A DNA stretch of 64,000 nt from Thermococcus litoralis DSM 5473 (GTDB taxonomy: Archaea > Methanobacteriota_B > Thermococci > Thermococcales > Thermococcaceae). The translations under genes were made by a program, and so were the position numbers. Shown one piece after another: positions 26,879 through 36,714 of this stretch (its first letter is position 1; each line of letters begins with the position of its first letter). The notes under the pieces are model-generated. The model was not told the DNA's origin, did no database searches, and worked only from the letters and a program-made list of their open reading frames with translations. The stretch spans positions 181,994 through 245,993 of the forward strand of contig NC_022084.1 of assembly GCF_000246985.2 (NCBI RefSeq), read 5' to 3'.

Positions 26879-29800
26879 GTTCCAATAAGACTTTAAAAGA
26901 ATTGAAAGAGTTGGTCTTTTTTCTATACCGTATTCTTCCGCCCCGTTCCAATAAGACTTTAAAAGAATTGAAAGGAGGATACCCAGCCATTCTGGAAACA
27001 TAAGTTCGAAAGTTCCAATAAGACTTTAAAAGAATTGAAAGTTTCTTACTCCCAACATTTCAGCATTTCTAACTAATCGTTCCAATAAGACTTTAAAAGA
27101 ATTGAAAGCTTTTCAAATTCATGGTATCTCTGCCTTGCTTCATGGGTTCCAATAAGACTTTAAAAGAATTGAAAGTTGAAGACCTTTGGGGGTCTCTGGC
27201 ATGATGTCATCAAGTTCCAATAAGACTTTAAAAGAATTGAAAGACAGCTTCATCTAACTTGACGACAATCTCGACATCAGGTTCCAATAAGACTTTAAAA
27301 GAATTGAAAGACTTCTTTTCCACAGATACTACATTTCTTCTTTTCTTCCATAGTTCCAATAAGACTTTAAAAGAATTGAAAGAGGGGGGACGCTAGAACC
27401 CCTTAAAATATTGAGTTCCAATAAGACTTTAAAAGAATTGAAAGTTCTTTTAGTTTCTTGAACGTTATTTCTATTTCTCTTGTTCCAATAAGACTTTAAA
27501 AGAATTGAAAGTAAAATATTGAAAAAAGAAGTTACGACGGATTTAGAAAGTTCCAATAAGACTTTAAAAGAATTGAAAGAAAATGGATTATTAGCCGACG
27601 GGGGCGGTACCGATGGTTCCAATAAGACTTTAAAAGAATTGAAAGAAAACCGTAGCTACGGGTATTTTGTTCCCTTCCGGGGGTTCCAATAAGACTTTAA
27701 AAGAATTGAAAGAAAGCTGGGGAGAGTGATTAAATGAAAATGAAAGGTTCCAATAAGACTTTAAAAGAATTGAAAGAGAATATTCCATCTCTAGCGCACG
27801 GCTATAAATTTCCGTTCCAATAAGACTTTAAAAGAATTGAAAGCTAGCTTCGTCAATGATATAAAGCAAATAGGGGGCATGGTTCCAATAAGACTTTAAA
27901 AGAATTGAAAGAAACATTTTCCACGAAAAGGCTACCCTAGTGGGCATGAGTTCCAATAAGACTTTAAAAGAATTGAAAGATATTCTAAATTTATCGAATT
28001 CTTAGAAGACTACCTAGTTCCAATAAGACTTTAAAAGAATTGAAAGGCCGACGACGTGGACGGCTAGAGAAGCGTTAAATTTAGTTCCAATAAGACTTTA
28101 AAAGAATTGAAAGTTCTTTAACAATAGTTCGACGTCCTCTTCGGTCGCGGTTCCAATAAGACTTTAAAAGAATTGAAAGGAATTCCCCCGCCCCGGATTT
28201 TTCCCCGCGCTAAAGCCGCTATTAGCGTTCCAATAAGACTTTAAAAGAATTGAAAGAGTTACTACTACAGTAACGAACGACACCGCTAGGTTTGTTCCAA
28301 TAAGACTTTAAAAGAATTGAAAGTAGGTCTTTTGAAATTTGAGGTATACCTTTACCGTTTGTTCCAATAAGACTTTAAAAGAATTGAAAGCGGTCTAAAG
28401 GGACGCGTTCACCGTCTAAGTCCGCACAAAGTTCCAATAAGACTTTAAAAGAATTGAAAGTAGGGTCTTAATGTTTCAACGAGAATAATGAGGTCAATCG
28501 AAGGTTCCAATAAGACTTTAAAAGAATTGAAAGTCAACCAGCTTGAGTATCAGGGCGATTGTAATTGCGAGAGCGTTCCAATAAGACTTTAAAAGAATTG
28601 AAAGATGTCTCTCATTCTCTCTGTTTTTTCACCGCTGACACCGTTCCAATAAGACTTTAAAAGAATTGAAAGGAAGAGATCGATGCAAACTATGTTCTCC
28701 ACCAATTGGAGTTCCAATAAGACTTTAAAAGAATTGAAAGTATTGAAAACGACCCCGTGAGTAAAAAGGCAACTCTGTTCCAATAAGACTTTAAAAGAAT
28801 TGAAAGGAGCTTGGGTATCTAAAGACAAGTGTCGAGCCGTCTTGGTTCCAATAAGACTTTAAAAGAATTGAAAGCTTTAAGCTGGGAGATTTACGTAGAG
28901 GTTGATGCATACGTTCCAATAAGACTTTAAAAGAATTGAAAGCACTTCCTCCGGTAAAGCCCCTTCACTTACCAAGTCGCGTTCCAATAAGACTTTAAAA
29001 GAATTGAAAGGTAAGTCGTAGTTCACAAGGTCGCTTTGGAGCTTAGAGTTCCAATAAGACTTTAAAAGAATTGAAAGAATTTGAAGCAACTTTTAGTTCT
29101 GCTGATGGGCTTACGTTCCAATAAGACTTTAAAAGAATTGAAAGGTCTGGTTCGCTAAGCACTTCTTGTGCTACGTCATCGGTTCCAATAAGACTTTAAA
29201 AGAATTGAAAGTGCATTGACCCTTGCAGAGAATGTGAAATGATCCGTGTTCCAATAAGACTTTAAAAGAATTGAAAGATTCATATTTTTCTCAGCATCTA
29301 TTTTATGGCTTAACGTTCCAATAAGACTTTAAAAGAATTGAAAGAGAATTGGAGCACCAGCGTAGTAGGCAATTGAGAGTGTTCCAATAAGACTTTAAAA
29401 GAATTGAAAGAAGCTCTTTACGATTTCAACGACTTCATACGGGATGTGTTCCAATAAGACTTTAAAAGAATTGAAAGCGGATGGACTCACTGGACAAAGT
29501 GCGGTTACTGAATAGTTCCAATAAGACTTTAAAAGAATTGAAAGTAGGAAATCCCTCTTTAGAGTCCCAATGATTGCAGAGGTTCCAATAAGACTTTAAA
29601 AGAATTGAAAGGGAATGATGAAGAATATTAGGCCAACCCCTATCACGAGTTCCAATAAGACTTTAAAAGAATTGAAAGATAGGCCGATGCCTTGACATCA
29701 ACGTGCCGTGGAATCCACGTTCCAATAAGACTTTAAAAGAATTGAAAGATCAATTGAAGGCTTGAAGAGGCCGCGTCCGCTTGGGTTCCAATAAGACTTT

Positions 29801-30281
29801 AAAAGAATTGAAAGTCGCATAGGCTTCCAAAAGGTCTTCCGGCTTGCGGGTTCCAATAAGACTTTAAAAGAATTGAAAGTCCTTCGCCGTCAAGGCCTTT
29901 CGTCTGATGCTTTCCTCAGTTCCAATAAGACTTTAAAAGAATTGAAAGTGAGTGGTGGGATGAGAACGTGTACTAACCCTTCTGTTCCAATAAGACTTTA
30001 AAAGAATTGAAAGACGTTTGGGACAAAGTTTAGGGACACGGGAACAGTAGGTTCCAATAAGACTTTAAAAGAATTGAAAGACAGGACTAAGCGGGGCAGT
30101 TTACGAGGGCTATATTGTTCCAATAAGACTTTAAAAGAATTGAAAAGTTATCCTCGAAGTATTCTCTCTCGTAATCCCCGTAGGTTCCAATAAGACTTTA
30201 GAAGAATTGAAAAACCCACTTTCCGAACACTGTTATCATGTCATCGATGTTGTTCCAATAAGACTTTAGAAGAATTGAAAG
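26879..30281 (+). CRISPR. CRISPR array, 51 repeats and 50 spacers
   Basis: The 30-base repeat begins GTTCCAATAAGACTTTAAAA and ends GAATTGAAAG. It is related to the Pyrococcus repeat, differing in the middle. By hand I count 51 copies. Most spacers are 35-39 bases; outliers are 32 (27383-27414), 34 (27713-27746), 40-43 (several) and 47 (28180-28226). The repeats are identical until the right-hand end: the copy at 30117 ends in A, that at 30184 has A18G and a terminal A, and the last at 30252 has A18G. These degenerate copies mark the trailer end, with the leader on the left. No duplicate spacers were noticed. No cas genes lie in the window, so processing must use Cas proteins encoded elsewhere. 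Confidence 0.98.
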
Positions 30282-30342
30282 ACCCGAAGCCCCTTAGCGA
30301 CCGAGTAGAGCTTGAAAGACCCACCTCAAAAACAAAATTGCA

Positions 30343-31314
30343 CTACTTCTGGGCAACTTTGTTAATGAGCCTCAAAATGTAGGTGTTCTCTTCAACGGTT
30401 GTTGCTCCCCTGTTTCTTGGGATGCCCAGGTCGATAGTAGCTCTAATCCCATATTCCTTGAGAAAATCGTGAGCCTTTGCTTTTATACTCCCATACTCAC
30501 TCCTTTTTATCAGTCCATAGACCGTTGGTCCCCAGGAGCTCTGCCCATAGCCGTATGTGTTCTCACTCAGGAACTCCATGATGAGCTTAACATCCTCTCT
30601 GAACTCTCCACCTTGATACTCTTCAAAATGCTTCCCAACCAGTTTTTGAATTTCACTCAAATGCTTTCCAAACTCTTCGATGTTTTTCTCCTTTAACGCC
30701 GGCAACAGCCCCAAAAGAACTCTGTGGGAGATTTTCTCCGCTATGCTGCTTTCCCCTTTCACGCTCTGCATTATTGGTTTTTCTTCCTCCTCGTCAAAGC
30801 CCTTCTTTGCTTCTGGAATTATTAAGAGAAATCCCCACTCCTCTGGAAAATCTTCCCTAATGATGAGGGGAGGAACCTTATCCTTAACTCCCCCATCTAT
30901 CACAAACCCACCGTACTTAAAAGCGTAAATTCCAGCACCAGAGTTTTTTCCCCTGCCAAGAAGATGAGCCAGATCCTCGATTTCAATCCTAAGGGAGTTA
31001 AGCCTTGCTATTCCCAATCCTACGGCAAGCGTTAGCTGAGTAGTGGAGCCTAAGCCGATGTGCCTTGGGATGGCTTTCTCAACCTCAATGAGGTAGTTAA
31101 ATCCCGTTGTAAATTTCTGGTTCATTTTATCAACAGCATGGCGTATTGTTTTAGTGTCTTCTTCACTTGCCCTTATTTCAAGCTTATCATGGGGCATTAC
31201 CCTTATTCTGTACCCTCCCTCAAGGGCAACTCCAAGTGATCCAAATCTCCTCCCCAATGATCCGGAAGGATCTATCAAACCCAAGTGCAACCTCTTCGGT
31301 GTCTCGATTAACAT
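30343..31314 (-). CDS. beta-ribofuranosylaminobenzene 5'-phosphate synthase (GHMP fold)
   Basis: 323 residues. MLIETPKRLHLGLIDPSG and the glycine-rich PRHIGLGSTTQLTLAVGLGIARL are typical of this GHMP-kinase-like family; GRGKNSGAGIYAFKYGGFVIDGG and GYGQSSWGPTVYG are further family landmarks. It condenses PRPP with p-aminobenzoate or 4-hydroxybenzoate with loss of CO2 in tetrahydromethanopterin-type pterin synthesis. The start follows GGTGAGAAA. It is divergent from a dihydropteroate synthase-like gene that would act on its product. Confidence 0.9.
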   Translation of the reverse strand: MLIETPKRLHLGLIDPSGSLGRRFGSLGVALEGGYRIRVMPHDKLEIRASEEDTKTIRHAVDKMNQKFTTGFNYLIEVEKAIPRHIGLGSTTQLTLAVGLGIARLNSLRIEIEDLAHLLGRGKNSGAGIYAFKYGGFVIDGGVKDKVPPLIIREDFPEEWGFLLIIPEAKKGFDEEEEKPIMQSVKGESSIAEKISHRVLLGLLPALKEKNIEEFGKHLSEIQKLVGKHFEEYQGGEFREDVKLIMEFLSENTYGYGQSSWGPTVYGLIKRSEYGSIKAKAHDFLKEYGIRATIDLGIPRNRGATTVEENTYILRLINKVAQK

Positions 31315-31368
31315 TTTCTCACCCCAAATTTTTATAGTGTGGGCATTAAAACACTTTTCGGTGAGAGC

Positions 31369-32193
31369 ATGAAGTTTGCAGGGGTAAGTTTAGATGAGCC
31401 AAAAATTATGGGAGTTATTAACATTTCCCCAGAAAGCTTCTATAAGGGAAGCGTTAGGCAAAATGAGGAGGAGCTGATAGAAACTGCAGTTCAAATGGTG
31501 AAGGAAGGGGCCTCTTTTATAGACATTGGAGCGAAGTCCACGGCACCGTATTTAGAAACTCAGATACCCGTAGAAGAAGAGATTAGAAGGGCAGTCTGGG
31601 CGATAAGCACCATCAGGGAGCATGTTAAAGTTCCAATAAGCATAGATACAACTAATGCAAAAGTTGCCGAGGAAGCCATCAAAGCAGGAGCAGACATCAT
31701 AAACGACGTTACCGGTCTCAAAGGAGACTCAAGGATGGCAGAAGTTGCCAGGGAGTATAATGTTCCGGTGATAGTTTGTGCCCATAAAGAAGTAAAGAAC
31801 TTCACCGATCCAGTTCATGAAGTCATTGATGCCCTCGAAGAGAGCCTCCAGATTGCATATAAAAACGGAATTGAAAAAGAGAGAATAGCAATTGACCCAG
31901 CAATTGGATTTCTAAGGCCTAAATATCCCCCATGGTACGAGTGGGACTCAAAGGTTATCGCAAACCTGAACCTGCTAAAAGTCTTTGGGCTTCCCATCCT
32001 GGTTGGAGTATCGAGGAAGTCGTTTATAGGAGCCATAACCGGAAGAAAAGACCCGTTGGAAAGATTAGCCGGAAGTCTAAGCGCAACAGCGATAGCAGTA
32101 TGGAATGGTGCTAACATTGTAAGAACCCACGACGTTAAAGAGACCCTCGATGCCGTAAAGATGGCGAACTTCATAAAAAAGTTTAGAGGGTGA
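31369..32193 (+). CDS. dihydropteroate synthase-like enzyme
   Basis: 274 residues in the DHPS TIM barrel: IMGVINISPESFYKGS (~13-28), FIDIGAKSTAPY, PISIDTTNAKVAEEAI, DIINDVTGL, IAIDPAIGF and ILVGVSRKSFIG, covering the pterin and phosphate sites. It joins a pterin diphosphate to the aminobenzoate unit; in this lineage the acceptor is probably the ribofuranosyl-aminobenzene phosphate made by the divergent neighbour (inference). ATG 31369 follows GGTGAGAGC. It overlaps the convergent amidotransferase gene by 11 bases. Confidence 0.88.
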   Translation: MKFAGVSLDEPKIMGVINISPESFYKGSVRQNEEELIETAVQMVKEGASFIDIGAKSTAPYLETQIPVEEEIRRAVWAISTIREHVKVPISIDTTNAKVAEEAIKAGADIINDVTGLKGDSRMAEVAREYNVPVIVCAHKEVKNFTDPVHEVIDALEESLQIAYKNGIEKERIAIDPAIGFLRPKYPPWYEWDSKVIANLNLLKVFGLPILVGVSRKSFIGAITGRKDPLERLAGSLSATAIAVWNGANIVRTHDVKETLDAVKMANFIKKFRG

Positions 32194-32977
32194 GCTCCCT
32201 CACCTCGAACTTTTCCCCCTTTAAGTCTATGGTTGTGTAAAATGCCCTTCCGTTTGGAATTTCTTCAAAGGGGAGGGACGAATAAAGCTCAAAAGTTGAA
32301 GATACGATGGCAAAGAGACCTTTTTCTTCAACTTTTAAAAGGCGTGAATATCTTCTGTACAGCGGGTCTTTCTCTCTCTTCTCCACCATGTAGGCAGTTA
32401 CAAACCCCCTAATCTCTTCTGGGGTTATTAAAAGGGTGCCCGTGTTGAGCGTGGTATTAACTGCGGGAAGAACAACCTTAAACGCGTTAAGAACCTCACT
32501 TTCCTCAAATGAGGACAATTTGCTCAAAAGATAAAGTCCAAATACATAGCTGTCGGAGGCGTCTTTAAGCTCTTCTTCCTCAAACCCTGCCATTTTTATA
32601 AGTTCATCCTTTCTCAGGTCACCGTTGTGATAAAACCAAAATGTAAAGCCCTTTGGAGACGAATAAGAAAACGGTTGAGCATTGAATAGGTTGACACTTC
32701 CTTGGCTTGCAGCTCTCGTGTGGGCCAATAAAACTCCAAAACCTTTTAAGGAGTCTAAAAGCTTTTCAACTCCTTCTTTATCCTCAAAAATGGGTTTGAT
32801 CGTTTTGTAATGTTCGGCTTTGTCTTTGGACATCCAGAAGAATCCCCATCCATCTTTATGGGAGGGACTCTTACCTAATGCTACTTTATAAAGGTCATTT
32901 TCAGAGGATTTTACCAGCGCATCTACAAGGTCTTTCATCGCTTCTCCATTTCCAACTGCAAACAGCACCCTGCACAT
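32183..32977 (-). CDS. class II glutamine amidotransferase-like protein
   Basis: 264 residues. ATG 32977 follows GGTGGATAAA and is followed at once by Cys2, the N-terminal nucleophile of Ntn-type glutaminases. SHKDGWGFFWMS, LLAHTRAASQG and NAQPFSY plus FWFYHNGDL are the GATase_2 landmarks (Arg loop and oxyanion residues). No synthetase domain is attached, so the acceptor is unknown. Related proteins are annotated as stand-alone class II amidotransferases. Confidence 0.85.
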   Translation of the reverse strand: MCRVLFAVGNGEAMKDLVDALVKSSENDLYKVALGKSPSHKDGWGFFWMSKDKAEHYKTIKPIFEDKEGVEKLLDSLKGFGVLLAHTRAASQGSVNLFNAQPFSYSSPKGFTFWFYHNGDLRKDELIKMAGFEEEELKDASDSYVFGLYLLSKLSSFEESEVLNAFKVVLPAVNTTLNTGTLLITPEEIRGFVTAYMVEKREKDPLYRRYSRLLKVEEKGLFAIVSSTFELYSSLPFEEIPNGRAFYTTIDLKGEKFEVRELTL

Positions 32978-33032
32978 TTTATCCACCAAACTTTTTTAGG
33001 CAATACTGTTTAAAAAGGTTGGAGGAGTAGAA

Positions 33033-33764
33033 ATGATGCTGAAGCTGTTAAAAGAGAGGGCAATGAAAGCGATTGAAGAGGAATTCAAGCTGGTGGACTT
33101 TTCCTTTGCTTTACCATACACTTACGTTGTTATTGAAGGGGAAAAGGGAAAATCTATAGGGCTAGCTATGACTCTCCCAGAGGAGATTGGTGAATATAAA
33201 AATACCTTCACAGAGCCAAGCTTGGAGGAGTTTATAGAAAAGGCAGACAGCCTTAACATAATAGAAAGAACCCTTGGACTTGCGGCGATCAACGCTGTTT
33301 CTCAGTACTACTTAGAGGTGGTGGATGAAGAAAAAGATGCTATAGAGCTAATAGAAGAGGAAAAAGTTGCCGTTATAGGGAACATGCCTCCAATCGTAAA
33401 GGCGTTAAAAGATAAGAACAAAAAGGTGTTCGTGTTCGAGAGAAACCCCAAACTCTGGGACAGAGAGACCCTAAGCGATGCCCTTGAGTACATTCTTCTC
33501 CCAGAAATGGAAGCTGTAATTGTGAGTGGCTCTGCATTGTTAAACTGCACCCTTGATATGATACTTGAGAGGAGTAAAAGGGCAAAGAAAATCATACTCA
33601 CCGGGGCAACAGCCCAAGCATTGCCGGAGTTCTTCAAGGGGACAGGAGTTACTCATCTTGCCTCTGCAAAGGTCATCGATATCGAGAAAGCCCTTATAAA
33701 CCTAAAACTCGGAAGTTTTAGGGGATTTGGAAAGCAGAGCAAGAAATACGTTATTGAAGTCTGA
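33033..33764 (+). CDS. DUF4213/DUF364 Rossmann-like protein
   Basis: 243 residues. The first third resembles the enolase-like DUF4213 fold; the rest is a Rossmann-like DUF364 domain (KVAVIGNMPPIVKALKDKNKKVFVFERNP, landmark, then EAVIVSGSALLNCTLDMIL and KKIILTGATAQALPEFF). In other organisms the family is linked to heavy-metal chelation. ATG 33033 follows GGAGGAGTAGAA, with ATG 33036 possible. The HSDR_N-type gene follows after 12 bases. Confidence 0.85.
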   Translation: MMLKLLKERAMKAIEEEFKLVDFSFALPYTYVVIEGEKGKSIGLAMTLPEEIGEYKNTFTEPSLEEFIEKADSLNIIERTLGLAAINAVSQYYLEVVDEEKDAIELIEEEKVAVIGNMPPIVKALKDKNKKVFVFERNPKLWDRETLSDALEYILLPEMEAVIVSGSALLNCTLDMILERSKRAKKIILTGATAQALPEFFKGTGVTHLASAKVIDIEKALINLKLGSFRGFGKQSKKYVIEV

Positions 33765-33776
33765 CAGGTGTGAGAG

Positions 33777-34649
33777 ATGCTTGAAATCCAGAGGGCTGTA
33801 ATAAGCGTTCTCAAAAAGGTTCGAGAACACAGGTTGCTCTATGAAAGAAACGAAGAGGCGGTAAAGCAGCATCTTATAGGGGAGATATTCAAAGCCTTGG
33901 GATGGAGCTGGGAGAACCCAAAAGAGGTAAGACCCGAAGAGAGAACGGAAGAGGGAAGGGCTGACTATGCTCTCGTCATCAATGACAGAGTGATAGCCTA
34001 TTTGGAGGCCAAAAATTTAAGCGTAAACGTTTTGAAAAGTGAAAAACCCCTAAGACAGCTCGCCAAATACTGCTTTTCTCATGGAGTTAAATATGGTATT
34101 TTAACAAACGGCATACAGTGGAAAGTGGTGAAGGCCTTCGAAGAAAACTCCACTCTTGAGGATAGGGTTCTTCTGAGGATAGACCTCTCTAACGAGCCTC
34201 TTGAGAAAAGCTCCTTGAAACTCAGCTTCCTCTCAAAGGAAAGGATATCCTCGCTGGAAGAACATGCCAACTACCTAAAGGCTTTTTACTGGGGTTTTGA
34301 GATGCTAAAGGCGAAAGGATACTCAAAAGATTCCCTCATTTCATACCTGCAGAGCACGATAAGGCCAAGCTTCTTCCTTCTGGAGCATCTGAGCGGTGAT
34401 GAAATTCCACAAGCCCTCTACGTATACGACAATGGATGGAAAGTTGTTCCTCTAATCGAGAAGAGCATGAAAGGTGTTCTGCTTTCCCTGTTGCTATATT
34501 TAGCGGAGAAAGCAGAGAAAAAAGAAAAAACTGAATTGCTCGAAGCGTACAGGCACTTGAGGGGAGTTCCTTTGGATAGGGAGAAAATAATGTTTCTCCT
34601 TAAAGGCTTAGAAAAAGAGAAGGGCGTTAAGGTGGGAATTGAAATCTAA
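33777..34649 (+). CDS. orphan HSDR_N-type PD-(D/E)XK protein
   Basis: 290 residues. The N-terminal half matches type I restriction R-subunit nuclease domains: a helical start (NEEAVKQHLIGEIFKALGW), RADYALVINDRVIAYLEAKN carrying the Asp and Glu-x-Lys of the PD-(D/E)XK site (~62-82), and QLAKYCFSHGVKYGILTNGIQWKVV. No helicase domain and no methylase or specificity gene is nearby. The C-terminal ~130 residues are helical and unassigned. It may be a stand-alone nuclease for repair or defence (inference). Start is ATG 33777 after GGTGTGAG. Confidence 0.85.
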   Translation: MLEIQRAVISVLKKVREHRLLYERNEEAVKQHLIGEIFKALGWSWENPKEVRPEERTEEGRADYALVINDRVIAYLEAKNLSVNVLKSEKPLRQLAKYCFSHGVKYGILTNGIQWKVVKAFEENSTLEDRVLLRIDLSNEPLEKSSLKLSFLSKERISSLEEHANYLKAFYWGFEMLKAKGYSKDSLISYLQSTIRPSFFLLEHLSGDEIPQALYVYDNGWKVVPLIEKSMKGVLLSLLLYLAEKAEKKEKTELLEAYRHLRGVPLDREKIMFLLKGLEKEKGVKVGIEI

Positions 34650-34813
34650 GGATCTTCAAAGAGCCACAATACAGCGTTGGGGAATCTCCTTGACCAGTAG
34701 TATTCGTTGTGTGTGGCACCTTTTTCTTCAATCACCATTAAGTTAACTCCCTCTGTGGACTCTATCTCTGGATACTTGAAGCAGACATATATTGAGCAAG
34801 GAACTCCAAAAAT
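34646..34813 (-). pseudogene. C-terminal remnant of a putative esterase gene
   Basis: An open frame of 55 codons without its own start reads KYPEIESTEGVNLMVIEEKG and then ATHNEYYWSRRFPNAVLWLF before the TAG. The THNE-x2-W-x2-RFP-x2-LxWLF pattern is the C-terminal end of the enterochelin-esterase-like alpha/beta-hydrolase family, including the catalytic His. The 5' part is missing: an in-frame TAA lies upstream and the epimerase promoter occupies the space. Confidence 0.55.
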
Positions 34814-34852
34814 TATAAATTCCCCAAGAAGAACTCAAAATGAGGGAGGGCA

Positions 34853-35782
34853 ATGATAAAGAACAAGCTAATTGTGGTCACTGGAGGGGCAGGGTTCATA
34901 GGCTCCCACATAGCTGAAGAGCTCAGCAAAGAGAACGAGGTGGTAGTGATAGATAACCTCTATTCAGGCAAAGCCGAGAACGTCCCTTCAAATGTGAAGT
35001 TCATTCAGGCTGATATAAGGGACTACCAAAGCATAGCCGAGCTAATTTCTCAAGCGGATTACGTTTTTCATGAAGCTGCTTTGGTTAGCGTTGTTGAGAG
35101 TGTAGAGAAGCCAATTCTCACCGAAGAGATAAACGTCCTCGGCACTTTAAACATTCTGAAAGCCCTGAGCGAGGGACATGGAAAGCTAATATTTGCCTCC
35201 TCTGCCGCAGTCTATGGAGACAACCAGAACCTCCCCCTCAAAGAGAGCGAAAAACCCAACCCTTTGTCTCCCTACGGTGTGACGAAAGTAGCTGGGGAAT
35301 ACCACTGCAGGGTCTTTTACGAGCTTTATGGGGTTCCAACCGTAAGCTTGAGGTACTTCAACGTTTTTGGAGAAAGGCAAGGTTACAATCAATATGCCGG
35401 TGTAATAAGCATCTTCATAAACAGGGCTCTTAAAGGGGAACCCCTAATAATCTACGGCGATGGAAAGCAAACGAGGGACTTCATTTACGTTAAAGATGTT
35501 GTAAAGGCAAATATCCTTGTAGCTAAGAGCAGTAAAGCAAACGGGAAGGTCTTCAACGTTGCGAGGGGAGAGAGAACAACAATACTTGAACTTGCGCTCA
35601 AGGTCATCGATGCCACAAATTCTCCGAGCTCAATCATCTTTGATAAGCCAAGACCCGGGGACATAAGGCACAGCCAGGCGGATATAAGCGAGATAAGAAA
35701 ACTTGGTTTTGAGCCGGAGTATTCACTTGAAGAGGGACTATTGAAGACAATTGAGTGGTACAAGCATAGGGGAGTAGGATGA
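34853..35782 (+). CDS. NAD-dependent sugar epimerase (UDP-glucose 4-epimerase type)
   Basis: 309 residues in the extended SDR fold: TGGAGFIGSHIAEEL (~10-24), the FASSAAVYGD segment with the catalytic Ser, SPYGVTKVAGEY with the Tyr/Lys pair, and YFNVFGERQG. The substrate is probably a UDP-hexose or UDP-uronic acid. Start is ATG 34853 after GGGAGGGCA, with a TATA-like TTATAAATTC about 35 bases upstream. It overlaps the next gene by four bases (ATGA). Confidence 0.9.
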   Translation: MIKNKLIVVTGGAGFIGSHIAEELSKENEVVVIDNLYSGKAENVPSNVKFIQADIRDYQSIAELISQADYVFHEAALVSVVESVEKPILTEEINVLGTLNILKALSEGHGKLIFASSAAVYGDNQNLPLKESEKPNPLSPYGVTKVAGEYHCRVFYELYGVPTVSLRYFNVFGERQGYNQYAGVISIFINRALKGEPLIIYGDGKQTRDFIYVKDVVKANILVAKSSKANGKVFNVARGERTTILELALKVIDATNSPSSIIFDKPRPGDIRHSQADISEIRKLGFEPEYSLEEGLLKTIEWYKHRGVG

Positions 35783-36714
35783 AGCAAATTGTCCTCAAAA
35801 GAAGTGTCAGGAGCATCTTGTTTCTTATGGTATTCGGGCTGGTAATTGGTGCGCCAATGCTTGTGATAGTCCTTGCCCATGATATTCCTCTCAAGATAAA
35901 AGCTGGAGTGACTGCTTTCATTGGCCTGTGGTTTGGGCTTACTCTTTTTGCATTCTACCGAACAAAGAGAAGCCTCAAAAAAGTTGAAGAGTTAGAAAGG
36001 CTTATTTCCGTTAGTGGATATGAGCTCAGGTTTTCCACTCCCGTACAAGCTGAGGTTGGATACTTCCATGCGAGCGGTTATTGGAGCTCAAGTGGAAAAA
36101 GCAGAAGCTATCACGTTTTTAGAAACTTCTTGAAGGAATCAGAAACCACTTTAAGTTCCCTAAAGTTTGAAAACAAGCCTTTCCTTCTTGCAATTGCCCA
36201 AGACGGAGAGGGCGAAGTTCGTCTTCCGGGGATTAGGATTTTGAATGAGACACTCCAGGGAGCCCTCATACTGTATGCAAAGCCTTCCTACAAATTCAGC
36301 TTTCCCGTTGAAAGCTTTAGTGTTTCCTATGAGGGAGATTTTGCCGAGGCCAGAATAGAAGAGACAGAAAACGGGTTTAGGGTTTCGGTAAGTGCAAACC
36401 TCTCAAAGGCAAAAAGAGCTAAAGTGGAGCTAATTTCAAGGGGAGAAAGGGCTGTTAAAGAGCTCATCGGCGATACAAAAAACATTGGAGTTTTTGAAAA
36501 AGAATTTCTAAACGAGCCTTTGGTGATAGTGGGGCACTATGACCAGATAAGCCCTTTGGAAATCTTAAAAGCCGGTAAATTTGGAAGAATAATATCTGGA
36601 CATGGAAAGTTCATCCTCAGGTTAGCGCTGGATATTCCTTTTAGACCTGATATAAAAGAAGAAATTGAGTTTGAGGTTATCCCAAAGGAAGAGACTACTT
36701 CTTGGGGACTTTGA
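35779..36714 (+). CDS. membrane-anchored protein of unknown function
   Basis: 311 residues. Two membrane helices near the N-terminus (residues ~12-34 and ~41-60) are followed by a large beta-rich domain. [21 protein letters not shown] and several [22 protein letters not shown] beta stretches are visible. No family is recognised. The start overlaps the epimerase stop, so the two are co-translated; it is convergent with and overlaps prefoldin alpha by 20 bases. Confidence 0.7.
   Translation: MKQIVLKRSVRSILFLMVFGLVIGAPMLVIVLAHDIPLKIKAGVTAFIGLWFGLTLFAFYRTKRSLKKVEELERLISVSGYELRFSTPVQAEVGYFHASGYWSSSGKSRSYHVFRNFLKESETTLSSLKFENKPFLLAIAQDGEGEVRLPGIRILNETLQGALILYAKPSYKFSFPVESFSVSYEGDFAEARIEETENGFRVSVSANLSKAKRAKVELISRGERAVKELIGDTKNIGVFEKEFLNEPLVIVGHYDQISPLEILKAGKFGRIISGHGKFILRLALDIPFRPDIKEEIEFEVIPKEETTSWGL

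Noticed and set aside
27329-29089. Antisense open frames across the CRISPR array (repeating FNSFKVLLE / LSILLKSYWN)
   Set aside because: They are translations of the repeat unit in the reverse direction; the array is not protein-coding.
30282-30342. A further degenerate CRISPR repeat ending in CTTGAAAG at 30311-30318
   Set aside because: Only the last seven bases match and the spacing to the previous repeat is wrong.
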